A DNA stretch of 64,000 nt from Alloyangia pacifica (GCF_900116195.1 NZ_FOZW01000001.1:124001-188000), one strand, 5' to 3'. Shown: positions 1 through 9,488, counted from the first letter of the stretch. Program-made: numbers and translations. The notes: a model not told the origin generated them from the sequence alone.

Positions 1-51
1 CCAGTCAAAGGCGGTGAGGGTGAGCGGGGTGCCGGTCAAAGTCTCGGTCAT
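1..51 (-). CDS. 5' end of a truncated gene, possibly a glutathione S-transferase-like protein
   Basis: Only the first 17 codons lie in the window (MTETLTGTPLTLTAFDW), reading off the left edge. The LTAFDW opening resembles the start of a class of alphaproteobacterial glutathione S-transferases (ITAFxWVP...), but 17 residues cannot prove that. The start sits 36 bp from a large double palindrome (87-126), which is in the right place to be its operator. The gene is divergent from prfA. Confidence 0.4.
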   Translation of the reverse strand, partial: MTETLTGTPLTLTAFDW

Positions 52-86
52 GAAAGCGGGCCTTTCGGAATGCCTGAGAGGAAATA

Positions 87-126
87 GAAAGGTTGATATC
101 AACTGTTGCGTTGATATCAACCTTTC
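87..126. promoter_or_regulatory. Double palindrome, likely operator
   Basis: Two perfect inverted arms of 17 bp (GAAAGGTTGATATCAAC at 87-103 and its reverse complement at 110-126) flank the 6 bp TGTTGC. Each arm also contains the perfect 12-bp palindrome GTTGATATCAAC, so two identical sites lie with centres 18 bp apart. The element is in the divergent gap between the truncated minus-strand gene (start at 51) and prfA (start at 219). This is what two adjacent dimer sites for a repressor look like. The regulator is unknown. Confidence 0.7.
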
Positions 127-218
127 TGACTCGCGTCAAACACGTGAGCCGCGGCCAGGCGGTGGCTGGCCGATCCCGGCTCTTGACCGCCGCGCGGCAA
201 TCGGGAAAGGAGGTCGGC

Positions 219-1265
219 ATGATCCCCGCAGACCGCCTTCACCAGATCCGTGACCGTTTCGAGTATGTCCAGGCCTGCATGGCCGAGGGCCGTGGCGACA
301 TCGCCGCGCTGGGACGGGAGTATGCAGAGCTCAAGCCGGTGGTCGACCAGATCGCCGAATGGGAGGCGCTGCAGTCCGACCTCGCCGAGGCCGAGGAGAT
401 GCTCGCCGACCCCGAGATGAAGACGCTGGCCGAGGAGGAGCTGCCGCAGCTGCGCGCCCGCCTCCCCGAGGCGGAGCATGCGTTGCAACTCGCGCTGCTG
501 CCCCGCGATGCCGCCGATGCCCGCCCGGCGATCCTCGAAATCCGCCCCGGCACCGGCGGCGACGAGGCGGCGCTTTTCGCGGGCGATCTTGCCCGCATGT
601 ACCAGCGCTACGCCGAGACCCGCGGCTGGCGTTGGGAGGTGATCGAGGAGCAGATGTCCGAGCTGGGGGGGATCAAGGAACTTGTCGTTCGGATCGAGGG
701 CGAGAACGTCTTTGCCCGGCTGAAGTTCGAAAGCGGCGTGCACCGCGTGCAGCGCGTGCCCGAGACCGAGAGCGGCGGACGCATCCACACCTCGGCGGCA
801 ACGGTGGCGGTGCTGCCAGAGGCCGAGGCGGTGGACATCGAGATCAATGCAAACGACATCCGGATCGACACCATGCGCAGCTCGGGGGCGGGGGGGCAGC
901 ACGTCAACACCACCGATTCCGCCGTGCGCATCACCCACATTCCGACCGGCCTCGTGGTGACCTCGTCGGAGAAGTCGCAGCACCGCAACCGCGAGATCGC
1001 GATGAACGTGCTGCGCGCCCGGCTCTACGACATGGAGCGCCAGAAGGCCGCCGACAGCCGCGCTTCGGACCGCAAGGCGCAGGTTGGCTCGGGCGACCGC
1101 TCGGAGCGCATCCGCACCTACAACTTCCCGCAGGGCCGGATGACCGATCATCGTATCGGTTTGACGCTTTACCGGCTCGACGCCATCCTTGGCGGCGATC
1201 TCGACGAGATCATCGACGCGCTGACCGCCGACGCGCAGGCAGCGCTGCTGGCGGAACTGGCATGA
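219..1265 (+). CDS. prfA: Peptide chain release factor 1
   Basis: This 348-residue protein is the class I release factor that reads UAA and UAG and triggers hydrolysis of the finished peptide in the ribosomal A site. The GGQ motif that enters the peptidyl-transferase centre is at residues 225-227 within [16 protein letters not shown]. The stop-codon-reading PxT tripeptide is present as PET in [17 protein letters not shown]. An in-frame ATG exists upstream at 93, but it lies inside the operator-like palindrome. The ATG at 219 has AAAGGAGGT just before it and gives the usual family length, so it was chosen. The stop overlaps the prmC start by ATGA, so the pair is translationally coupled. Confidence 0.96.
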   Translation: MIPADRLHQIRDRFEYVQACMAEGRGDIAALGREYAELKPVVDQIAEWEALQSDLAEAEEMLADPEMKTLAEEELPQLRARLPEAEHALQLALLPRDAADARPAILEIRPGTGGDEAALFAGDLARMYQRYAETRGWRWEVIEEQMSELGGIKELVVRIEGENVFARLKFESGVHRVQRVPETESGGRIHTSAATVAVLPEAEAVDIEINANDIRIDTMRSSGAGGQHVNTTDSAVRITHIPTGLVVTSSEKSQHRNREIAMNVLRARLYDMERQKAADSRASDRKAQVGSGDRSERIRTYNFPQGRMTDHRIGLTLYRLDAILGGDLDEIIDALTADAQAALLAELA

Positions 1266-2110
1266 CCACCGGCTCGGCACTGCTCGCCCGTGCCACGGCG
1301 CGGCTCGTCGAGGCCGGGGTGGCTGATCCCGGGCGCGACGCCCGGCGGCTGCTGGCACATGTGCTGAAGGTACCGCCAGGCCGGCTGACGCTGTTCCTGC
1401 CCGAGCCGATCGCGCCCGAGCACGCGGTGATCTTTGACGCGCTGATCGACCGCCGCGCCGCCCGCGTGCCGGTTTCGCACCTGATCGGGCGGCGGCAGTT
1501 CTACGGCCGCGAGTTTCTCGTCACCCCCGAGGTGCTCGACCCGCGCCCGGAGACCGAGATCCTGATCGAGGCGGCGCTCTCCGGCCCGTTCACCCGCGTG
1601 CTCGACCTCGGCACCGGCTCTGGCTGCATCCTGCTGACCCTGCTCGCCGAGCGCGAGGGGGCGACCGGGATCGGCACGGACCTCAGCGACAAGGCGCTTG
1701 AGGTGGCCTTCTGGAACCGAAACGCGTTGCAGCTCGAGCCACGCGCAGCGCTGGCACAGGGCAACTGGTGGGGGGCGCTGGGGCAGGCGCCCGAGCGCTT
1801 CGATCTCATCGTGTCGAACCCGCCCTACATCGCCCTGTCGGAAATGCCGGGCCTCTCGCCCGAGGTGCGCGAGCATGAGCCGCGCATGGCGCTGACCGAC
1901 GAGGGCGACGGTCTTGCGGCCTATCGTGCGATCACGGCGCAGGCCGCGGCACATCTGTTGCCCGGCGGACGGTTGCTGGTCGAGATCGGACCGGCCCAGG
2001 GCGCGGATGTGGCGGCGCTCTTCGCGGCGGCGGGGCTGCGCGACGTGGCGGTGATCGCCGATCTCGACGGGCGCGACAGGGTGGTCAGCGGGCGACTTGA
2101 AGCGCTTTGA
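1262..2110 (+). CDS. prmC: Release factor glutamine methyltransferase PrmC/HemK
   Basis: This 282-residue SAM-dependent methyltransferase N5-methylates the glutamine of the GGQ motif in release factors, so it modifies the product of the gene just upstream. The SAM-binding motif I is [10 protein letters not shown], and the glutamine-binding NPPY signature is at residues 186-189 ([10 protein letters not shown]). The N-terminal helical release-factor recognition domain is present. The ATG overlaps the prfA stop, a classic coupled pair. Length and order match the standard prfA-prmC operon. Confidence 0.95.
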   Translation: MTTGSALLARATARLVEAGVADPGRDARRLLAHVLKVPPGRLTLFLPEPIAPEHAVIFDALIDRRAARVPVSHLIGRRQFYGREFLVTPEVLDPRPETEILIEAALSGPFTRVLDLGTGSGCILLTLLAEREGATGIGTDLSDKALEVAFWNRNALQLEPRAALAQGNWWGALGQAPERFDLIVSNPPYIALSEMPGLSPEVREHEPRMALTDEGDGLAAYRAITAQAAAHLLPGGRLLVEIGPAQGADVAALFAAAGLRDVAVIADLDGRDRVVSGRLEAL

Positions 2111-2135
2111 GCCGTCAAATTGACCCGCTCTCCGG

Positions 2136-2165
2136 GAAATCGACAGATTTCGGACGATTTTTCTC
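2136..2165 (+). terminator. Weak candidate terminator after prmC
   Basis: A 6-bp stem (GAAATC, loop GACA, GATTTC) is followed nine bases later by GATTTTTCTC. The stem is short and AT-rich, so termination here is only a possibility. Confidence 0.3.
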
Positions 2166-2337
2166 TTGTCAGGCCGGTCCACAAATGATTAGCAGGAGGG
2201 GTCGGAGCGGTGGATGCCTCACAGCGGTCCCGCTCGACGTTAACCCGACATTGGAGTGATCACGGTCAAGACCGCGCCGAACAGGTGCAGCGCCGAGATC
2301 ACAGGGACAGTCAGACACAAGGCTGATAGCAGACAAG

Positions 2338-3069
2338 ATGCGATCCTCGAAATCCCGCTCGCGGTCGAAGAATAACCGCAACCGCAACACCCTTGGGAAC
2401 GTCGTCAACCGCGTGTTCGACAGTTCGGGCCCGGAGGGCAAGGTGCGCGGCACGCCGCAGCAGATCATCGACAAGTACAACCAGCTTGCCCGCGATGCGG
2501 CGCTCGGCAACGACCGCGTCGCCGCCGAGAACTTCCAGCAGCACGCCGAACACTACATGCGCCTGCTCTCGGAAGCGCAGAAAGAGGCCGACCAGCGCCG
2601 CGAGCAGCAGGAGCGTGAGAACCGCGAGCGCCAGGCGCAGCGCGACCGTGACCGCTCTGATCGCGACCAAAACCGCGACCAGGGCCGCAATGACGGCGGC
2701 CATCAGGGCGGCGGGCAGCAGGGCGGCGGCCAGCAGCCCGAGGCGAGCTACGAGCAGCCGCAGCCCAAGCCGCAACCCGAGGCGGAACAGTCCGGCCTGC
2801 CGGGCCTCGGCGACCAGCCCGACGTGCTGGGCAGCGAGGATGACGACAGCGGTCTCGTCGAGACGCCGGAAAGCCGCGCGGAAAGCACGCCCAAGGCAGC
2901 AGCCAAGCCGCGGCCCCGTCGCAGCAAGAAGCCCGAGGCCAGCGAGCCCGCGGCCGAGGCCGGGGCCGAGGCGCAACCCGCCGAGAAGCCCAAGCGCCCG
3001 CGCAAGCCGCGCAAGAAGCCCGAGGAAGCCGCCAGCGACGGTGGCTCCGCGCCGGACGCCGCCGAGTGA
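2338..3069 (+). CDS. DUF4167 domain protein, RNA-binding-like and low complexity
   Basis: The 243-residue protein starts with a very basic Arg/Asn/Ser stretch (RSSKSRSRSKNNRNRN). A compact helical DUF4167 segment follows at about residues 20-80 (VFDSSGPEGKVRGTPQQII and the region after it), then long Gln/Arg/Asp-rich, Pro/Glu-rich and Lys/Arg/Pro-rich disordered tails to the C terminus. The family is widespread next to prfA-prmC in alphaproteobacteria. Its composition suggests RNA or nucleoprotein binding, but no function is established from sequence. A 227-bp gap separates it from prmC, and a strong terminator follows. Confidence 0.88.
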   Translation: MRSSKSRSRSKNNRNRNTLGNVVNRVFDSSGPEGKVRGTPQQIIDKYNQLARDAALGNDRVAAENFQQHAEHYMRLLSEAQKEADQRREQQERENRERQAQRDRDRSDRDQNRDQGRNDGGHQGGGQQGGGQQPEASYEQPQPKPQPEAEQSGLPGLGDQPDVLGSEDDDSGLVETPESRAESTPKAAAKPRPRRSKKPEASEPAAEAGAEAQPAEKPKRPRKPRKKPEEAASDGGSAPDAAE

Positions 3070-3102
3070 TCCGGGGTTGATGACCTCGATGACAGACCTT
3101 GC

Positions 3103-3133
3103 AAAGGCCCCGCCGCATGGACGGGGCCTTTTG
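3103..3133 (+). terminator. Rho-independent terminator of the DUF4167 gene
   Basis: A perfect 10-bp stem (AAAGGCCCCG at 3103-3112 with CGGGGCCTTT at 3122-3131) closes a 9-nt loop and ends in TTTTG. Confidence 0.85.
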
Positions 3134-3162
3134 CTTGCACGCGGATGGGCCGGGGGGTGCGG

Positions 3163-3699
3163 ATGACCCTGCATGTGGCGCTGCTGCGCGGGCTGAACGT
3201 CGGCGGGGCAAAAGCGCTTCCGATGCTCGAGCTGCGCACGCTTTGCGAAGGGCTCGGCTGGCGGGACGTGCAGACCCACCTTGCCTCGGGCAACCTGATC
3301 TTCGAGGCGGAGGGCACGCCCGCCGCGCTGGCCGAGGCGCTGCAGGAGGCGCTCGCCGCGCGCGGTCTCGCCGTGCCGGTGCTTGTGCTGCCGCCCGATG
3401 AGATCCGCCGTGCTCTTGCCGGCTGCCCCTTCGACCCCGCCGCGTCGAAGCTCGTGCACGCCGCCTTCCTTTTCCGTCCGGCGAAGCTGGACCGGGAGGT
3501 TTTCGATCGCTTCGCCGCCCCCGGCGACGAGATCGACGAGCAAGGCGGCATTCTCTGGCTGCACACCCCGGGCGGCTTCGGGCGTTCGAAGCTGGCGACC
3601 CGGCTCGAGGCCATCGCCGGCGCGCCGCTCACCGTGCGCAACCTGTCGTCGCTTGGCAAGCTCGTGCATTTGCTGGACGCAAGGGAACAGACGCGCTAG
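3163..3699 (+). CDS. DUF1697 family protein
   Basis: The 178-residue protein opens with the family signature HVALLRGLNVGGAKALPM and has the NLIFEAEG and ASKLVHAAFLF blocks of the DUF1697 fold, a two-domain alpha/beta protein of unknown function. An ATG 18 bp upstream (3145) is in frame, but 3163 follows a GGGGGGTGCGG stretch and gives the usual family start, so it was preferred. No pathway can be assigned. It is followed by the cysS leader region. Confidence 0.85.
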   Translation: MTLHVALLRGLNVGGAKALPMLELRTLCEGLGWRDVQTHLASGNLIFEAEGTPAALAEALQEALAARGLAVPVLVLPPDEIRRALAGCPFDPAASKLVHAAFLFRPAKLDREVFDRFAAPGDEIDEQGGILWLHTPGGFGRSKLATRLEAIAGAPLTVRNLSSLGKLVHLLDAREQTR

Positions 3700-3708
3700 A
3701 AGCGGCTC

Positions 3709-3753
3709 ATGACCCTGCGCATCACCACCCTGATTTGCTGCATTACCTGCTGA
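3709..3753 (+). CDS. Cysteine-rich leader peptide in front of cysS
   Basis: A 14-codon reading frame, MTLRITTLICCITC then TGA, ends with three cysteines in its last five residues and stops 81 bp before the cysteinyl-tRNA synthetase start. The Shine-Dalgarno-like AGAAGCGG precedes it. Such arrangements (a short peptide rich in the cognate amino acid ahead of a synthetase or biosynthetic gene) are hallmarks of ribosome-mediated attenuation. The segment after the stop (3757-3766) can pair either with 3805-3810 or with 3815-3825, which covers the cysS ribosome-binding site. Translation of this frame is inferred, not shown. Confidence 0.55.
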   Translation: MTLRITTLICCITC

Positions 3754-3834
3754 TTTCTTCGGCGGGCCGGTCTTCTATTCCAATCGAGAGACGAAGTTGC
3801 TAATCCCGCCGCGACCGCCGCGAAGGAGCGCGAC
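3754..3834 (+). promoter_or_regulatory. Candidate cysteine-responsive attenuator region of cysS
   Basis: The stretch between leader stop and cysS start holds mutually exclusive complementarities. GGCGGG (3761-3766) matches CCCGCC (3805-3810). CTTCGGCGG (3757-3765) matches CCGCCG plus AAG (3815-3825, with a 2-nt bulge), which would mask the GAAGGAG ribosome-binding site. There is no T-run, so any control would be translational rather than by termination. Confidence 0.4.
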
Positions 3835-5253
<1,419 letters not shown>

Positions 5254-5292
5254 TGCGAAGCGGGGTGACCATGTGCCGGCGGGCAGCGGGAA

Positions 5293-5342
5293 GCGGGGGC
5301 CAGCCCCCGCGCCCCCGGAGTATTTCCGGAAAGATGAAAGGA
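5293..5342 (+). repeat. Intergenic repeat, RBS-supplying subtype (A1)
   Basis: A hairpin (GCGGGGGC / GCCCCCGC) is followed by GCCCCCGGA, GTATTT, and GGAAAGATGAAAGG. The tail provides the purine-rich ribosome-binding site of cimA, whose ATG is at 5351. Similar elements occur at 9433, 25707 and 33959. Confidence 0.6.
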
Positions 5343-5350
5343 GGGGCGTG

Positions 5351-6985
5351 ATGGGGAAGGACCGTCTCTATATCTACGACACAACCCTGCGTGACGGGCA
5401 GCAGACCCAGGGCGTGCAGTTCTCCACCGCTGAGAAGCATCGCATCGTCGCGGCGCTGGACTCGCTGGGGGTCGATTACATCGAGGGCGGCTGGCCCGGG
5501 GCCAACCCCACCGACAGCGCCTTCTTCGACGAAGTCGGACAGACCCGCGCCACGATGACCGCCTTCGGCATGACCAAACGGGCCGGGCGCTCGGCGGCCA
5601 ATGACGATGTGCTGGCAGCGGTGCTCAACGCCGGGACGGGTTCGGTCTGCCTCGTCGGAAAGACCCACGAGTTCCACGTCACCACAGCGCTCGGCATCAC
5701 GCTGGAGGAAAACCTCGAGGCGATTTCCTCGTCGATCGGCCATTGTGTCTCGCAGCAGCGCGAGGCGCTGTTCGACGCGGAACACTTCTTCGACGGCTAC
5801 AAGGCCAACCCCGGCTACGCGCTGGACTGCGTGAAGGCAGCGCTGGACAATGGCGCGCGCTGGGTCGTGCTTTGCGACACCAACGGTGGCACGCTGCCCG
5901 AGGAAGTGGGGCGCATCGTGCGCGAGGTGATCGCCGCGGGCGTGCCCGGCGAGAAGCTCGGCATCCACACCCACAATGACACCGAGAACGCCGTGGGCTG
6001 CACGCTGGCAGCGATCGACGCGGGGGTGCGGCAGCTTCAGGGCACCTTGAATGGTCTTGGTGAGCGCTGCGGCAATGCCAACCTCACCACGCTGATCCCG
6101 GTGCTGCTGCTCAAGGAGCCCTATGCCAGCCGCTACGAGACCGGAGTGAGCCTCGAAGCTGTCGAGGGCATCACGCAGGTCAGCCGGATGCTCGACGAGA
6201 TCCTGAACCGCGTGCCGATGCGGCAGGCAGCCTTCGTCGGCAGTTCGGCCTTTGCCCACAAGGCGGGATTGCACGCCAGCGCGATCCTCAAGGACCCCAG
6301 CACCTACGAGCACATCGAGCCGGGGCTTGTCGGCAATCGCCGGGTCATCCCGATGTCGAACCAGGCCGGCCAGTCGAACCTGCGCCGCCGTCTTGCCGAG
6401 GCGGGGCTGGAAGTCGAGAAGGGCGATCCGGCGCTGGGTCGAATCCTCGAACGGATCAAGGCTCAGGAGGCCGAGGGCTACACCTACGACACCGCTCAGG
6501 CGAGCTTCGAGCTCTTGGCGCGCGACGAGCTGGGACTGCTGCCCGAGTTCTTCGAGGTGAAGCGCTACCGGGTGACCATCGAGCGCCGCAAGAACAAGTA
6601 CGACCAGATGGTCTCGCTGTCGGAAGCGGTGGTGGTGGTCAAGATCGGCGGTGAGAAGAAACTCTCGGTGTCGGACAGCCTTGACACCGAGGGGCACGAC
6701 CGCGGCCCGGTCAACGCGCTGTCGAAGGCGCTGGCCAAGGACCTCGGTCCCTACCAGTCGGTGATCGACGACATGCGGCTGGTCGACTTCAAGGTGCGCA
6801 TCACCCAGGGCGGCACCGAGGCGGTGACCCGCGTCATCATCGACAGCGAGGACGGCTCGGGGCGACGCTGGCAGACGGTCGGCGTCAGCGCCAACATCGT
6901 CGATGCGTCGTTCGAGGCGCTGCTCGATGCGGTGCGCTGGAAGCTGATCCGCGACTGCGACGGGGTGGCGCGTGCAGCTCAGTGA
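5351..6985 (+). CDS. cimA: (R)-citramalate synthase
   Basis: This 544-residue DRE-TIM enzyme condenses acetyl-CoA with pyruvate to citramalate, the first step of the threonine-independent route to 2-oxobutyrate and isoleucine. The catalytic opening IYDTTLRDGQQTQGVQFS contains the metal-binding aspartate. HTHNDTENAVG supplies the metal-binding HxH, and GLGERCGNANL is typical of the LeuA/CimA superfamily. The C-terminal LeuA-type regulatory domain (about residues 400-540) is complete. The GGWPGANPTD block separates it from isopropylmalate synthase. The next gene starts inside its last codons. Confidence 0.92.
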   Translation: MGKDRLYIYDTTLRDGQQTQGVQFSTAEKHRIVAALDSLGVDYIEGGWPGANPTDSAFFDEVGQTRATMTAFGMTKRAGRSAANDDVLAAVLNAGTGSVCLVGKTHEFHVTTALGITLEENLEAISSSIGHCVSQQREALFDAEHFFDGYKANPGYALDCVKAALDNGARWVVLCDTNGGTLPEEVGRIVREVIAAGVPGEKLGIHTHNDTENAVGCTLAAIDAGVRQLQGTLNGLGERCGNANLTTLIPVLLLKEPYASRYETGVSLEAVEGITQVSRMLDEILNRVPMRQAAFVGSSAFAHKAGLHASAILKDPSTYEHIEPGLVGNRRVIPMSNQAGQSNLRRRLAEAGLEVEKGDPALGRILERIKAQEAEGYTYDTAQASFELLARDELGLLPEFFEVKRYRVTIERRKNKYDQMVSLSEAVVVVKIGGEKKLSVSDSLDTEGHDRGPVNALSKALAKDLGPYQSVIDDMRLVDFKVRITQGGTEAVTRVIIDSEDGSGRRWQTVGVSANIVDASFEALLDAVRWKLIRDCDGVARAAQ

Positions 6986-7748
6986 CGACCTGATCGCCTG
7001 CGCCGGGCTGATCGAACGCGGCGATCCAGATCGCTTCGCCGCCGCCATGGCCGCACCGCCCGAGGCGCGGCGCGTGCTCTTTCCGCTCTACGCGTTCAAC
7101 CTCGAGGTTGCCCGCGCGCCCTGGGTGACGCAGGAGACGATGATCGCCGAGATGCGCCTGCAATGGTGGCGCGACGCTCTCGAGGAGATTGCCAAGGGCG
7201 GCGAGGTGCGGCGGCACGAGGTGGTCACGCCGCTGTCGAAGGTTCTGGACCGCGATACGGCGGCGCGGCTCGATCCGCTGGTTGGCGCGCGACGCTGGGA
7301 CATCTACCGCGACCCTTTCGAGGACGAAGATCACCTGACCCGCTATATCGAGGAGACCTCGGGGCTGCTTTTGCTGGCCGCGGGGCAGGCGCTTGGCGGG
7401 ATGGACGAAGAGGTGGCGCTGGACGCGGGCTATGCCTTTGGCCTTGCCGCTTTCCTGCGCGCAGTACCGGAACTGGAAAGCAAGGGCCGGGTGCCGCTGC
7501 TCGATGGCCGGCCCGAGGGCGTGGCGGCGCTGGCCCGCGGTGGGCTGGAGCGGCTGCAAAAGGCGCGCATGGGCTTCGGCGCGGTGCCGAAGGCGTCCCG
7601 CCCGGCGCTGCTTGCCGGATGGCAGGCAGGGCCGCTGCTCGCGCTGGCGGCGAAGGAGCCGCAGCGGGTGGCCGAGGGGACCTTGGAGCTTTCCGAGTTC
7701 TCGAAGCGCGCGCGGCTGATGAAGGCGGGGTTCACCGGGCGGGTCTGA
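6972..7748 (+). CDS. Squalene/phytoene synthase-family protein of the NDUFAF6 type
   Basis: The 258-residue protein has the all-helical trans-prenyltransferase fold, shown by FPLYAFNLEVARAPWVTQET and MRLQWWRDAL. The first aspartate-rich motif of true squalene or phytoene synthases is replaced by FNLEVAR. This is the pattern of mitochondrial NDUFAF6, a complex I assembly factor, so carotenoid or squalene synthesis is unlikely. The start is a GTG overlapping the end of cimA by 14 bp. Later ATGs would remove conserved helices. No carotenoid or hopanoid gene lies nearby. Confidence 0.75.
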   Translation: MQLSDDLIACAGLIERGDPDRFAAAMAAPPEARRVLFPLYAFNLEVARAPWVTQETMIAEMRLQWWRDALEEIAKGGEVRRHEVVTPLSKVLDRDTAARLDPLVGARRWDIYRDPFEDEDHLTRYIEETSGLLLLAAGQALGGMDEEVALDAGYAFGLAAFLRAVPELESKGRVPLLDGRPEGVAALARGGLERLQKARMGFGAVPKASRPALLAGWQAGPLLALAAKEPQRVAEGTLELSEFSKRARLMKAGFTGRV

Positions 7749-7805
7749 CGTGCCGCTCCGCCCGCGCGCCGCGATGTGCTATGATACGGGTGTGGAGGGA
7801 AGACC

Positions 7806-8111
7806 ATGACCCCTCTTGCGATCACCCTGGCCGTCTTCGCGTCGGCCGCCACGGCGCATGACTGGTACGAGCCGGTGTGCTGCAGCGGCAGGGACTGCGT
7901 CCCGATCCGCGCCAGCGCCGTCGTGACGGACGGGGGTTGGCTCGTGAGGCTCGCGCCCGCTGACCATCCGATGCTGAACGTGGGGGCCGAGTATTTCGTG
8001 CCCTACGAGGATTTCAGGGTACGGCCCTCGCAGGATGACCGCTTCCACGTCTGCATCAGCAACGTCGAGCGCTATCTGCTTTGCCTCTACGTGCCGGAGG
8101 GCAAGGGGTGA
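7806..8111 (+). CDS. Small exported cysteine-containing protein of unknown function
   Basis: The 101-residue protein has a short signal peptide (MTPLAITLAVFASAATA, cleavage after residue 17) and a mature part with five cysteines (C25, C26, C31, C83, C93) plus many aromatic residues. The mature N terminus HDWYEPVCCSGRDC suggests disulfide bonding or metal or haem contact in the periplasm. TGGAGGGA precedes the ATG. I do not recognise a named family. It sits alone between the squalene-synthase-like gene and a convergent permease. Confidence 0.75.
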   Translation: MTPLAITLAVFASAATAHDWYEPVCCSGRDCVPIRASAVVTDGGWLVRLAPADHPMLNVGAEYFVPYEDFRVRPSQDDRFHVCISNVERYLLCLYVPEGKG

Positions 8112-8116
8112 TAGGC

Positions 8117-8162
8117 GCAACTCTCTTGAAAGAGAGTTGCAAATTCCTTCGAAGGAATTTGC
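8117..8162. terminator. Twin back-to-back hairpins between convergent genes
   Basis: The first hairpin has 10-bp arms GCAACTCTCT / AGAGAGTTGC with a TGAA loop (8117-8140). The second is a perfect 24-bp palindrome (8139-8162) centred on TTCGAA. They share two bases and fill the gap between a plus-strand gene and a convergent minus-strand gene. Position suggests a two-way terminator, but neither side has a U-run. Confidence 0.5.
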
Positions 8163-8163
8163 C

Positions 8164-9378
8164 TCACTCTGCTGGCTGTTCGACCGGACGCAGCACCAGC
8201 CAGATCAGCGCGCCGCCGGCAAGCACGAGGAAGGGCACCATCGCCATGATAACGGCGTTCCAGCCCTCCTGCGGCGTGCCGCCCGAGCAGTTCATCAGCC
8301 CGCCCGAGGCCAGCGAGCCAAAGGTCACCCCGCCGAAGACGAGAAGATCGTTGAGCCCCTGCATCCGGCCGCGCTCCTCGGCGGTATGCGCGCCGGACAG
8401 CATGGTGGTCGCCCCGATGAATCCGAAGTTCCAGCCGATCCCCAGCAGCACCAAAGCGATGAAGAAATTCTCCAGCTCGACCCCGGTCATCGCCACGGCG
8501 CCCGCGCCGGCGAGGATGAAGAGGCCGAGGCCCATGACCTTCTCGACGCCGAAGCGGTTGATGATCTGGCCGGTGAAGAACGACGGCGCGAACATCGCCA
8601 GCACGTGGGCGCTGACCACATTGGCCGCGTCCGAGGTCTCGTAGCCGCAGCCGACCACCGCGAGCGGGGTGGAGGTCATCACGAGGTTCATCAGCGCATA
8701 GCTCACCATCCCGCAGATCACCGCCACGGCGATGCGCGGGGTGGTGATCAGCTGCCAGCGGCTGCGGCCGTAGTCGCTGCCGGGGGCGGGGGCCGGGGGC
8801 TTGGGGATGTCGAGGAAGAGGAACAGCAGCGCGCCCACGAGGTTGATGGCGATCACCGTGGCATAGGTGCCGAAGAAGGGGATCACGTAGGCATCAGCGG
8901 TGAGCTTCACCAGTTGCGGGCCGATCAGCGCCGAGGCCAGGCCGCCCGCCATCACGTAGGAGATTGCCTTGGGGCGGAATTCGGGGCTGGCCGTGTCGGC
9001 GGCGGCGAAGCGGTAGAATCCCTGCGCCGACATGTAGAGCCCGGTCAGCAGGCTGCCGAACAGGAAGATCGGGAAGGACTGCAGGTAGAGCCCCGTCGCG
9101 CCGACGATGCCGCCCAGCGTGCCGCCGAACGTGCCGAGGAAGAAGCCCGCGCGGCGGCCAAAACGCTGCATGAAGGCCGAAACCGGGGTGGCCGAGAGCA
9201 TGGAGCCCAGCACGATCAGCGAGATCGGCAGCGTCGCGAAGCAGGGGTTCGGTGCCAGCGACTGCCCGGCGAGCCCGCCGATGGTGAAAATCATCGGCAT
9301 CTGCGCGCCGAGGAAGGCCTGCGCGAGAACCAGAACGGTGACATTGCGCCGGGCGCGGGACTCTGTTGTGCTGTGCAT
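8164..9378 (-). CDS. Major facilitator superfamily permease
   Basis: The 404-residue inner-membrane protein has about 12 hydrophobic segments and the MFS loop signature FMQRFGRRAGF between helices 2 and 3. The ATG at 9378 starts MHSTTESRARRNVTVLVLAQ, directly ahead of the first membrane helix. Charged and Gly-rich turns (SDYGRSRW) mark the central loop. The substrate cannot be read from sequence, and no dedicated neighbour helps. Confidence 0.85.
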   Translation of the reverse strand: MHSTTESRARRNVTVLVLAQAFLGAQMPMIFTIGGLAGQSLAPNPCFATLPISLIVLGSMLSATPVSAFMQRFGRRAGFFLGTFGGTLGGIVGATGLYLQSFPIFLFGSLLTGLYMSAQGFYRFAAADTASPEFRPKAISYVMAGGLASALIGPQLVKLTADAYVIPFFGTYATVIAINLVGALLFLFLDIPKPPAPAPGSDYGRSRWQLITTPRIAVAVICGMVSYALMNLVMTSTPLAVVGCGYETSDAANVVSAHVLAMFAPSFFTGQIINRFGVEKVMGLGLFILAGAGAVAMTGVELENFFIALVLLGIGWNFGFIGATTMLSGAHTAEERGRMQGLNDLLVFGGVTFGSLASGGLMNCSGGTPQEGWNAVIMAMVPFLVLAGGALIWLVLRPVEQPAE

Positions 9379-9432
9379 GCGCAATCGGTAGGGCGGGCTG
9401 CGGGGGAGCACAAGAGGGCACGGCTGCGGCCT

Positions 9433-9488
9433 GACGCCGCTCGGCGTCTCTTCGGTGGGTCTGAGTATTTGTTGAAAGATGAAAGGGA
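9433..9488 (+). repeat. Intergenic repeat, RBS-supplying subtype (A2)
   Basis: A short hairpin (GACGCC / GGCGTC) is followed by GAGTATTT and GAAAGATGAAAGGG. The tail serves as ribosome-binding site for the glycosylase gene starting at 9493. Confidence 0.55.

Noticed and set aside
2185-2259. 24-codon frame before the DUF4167 gene
   Set aside because: It has no ribosome-binding site, no codon bias and no amino-acid pattern that would suggest a leader peptide.
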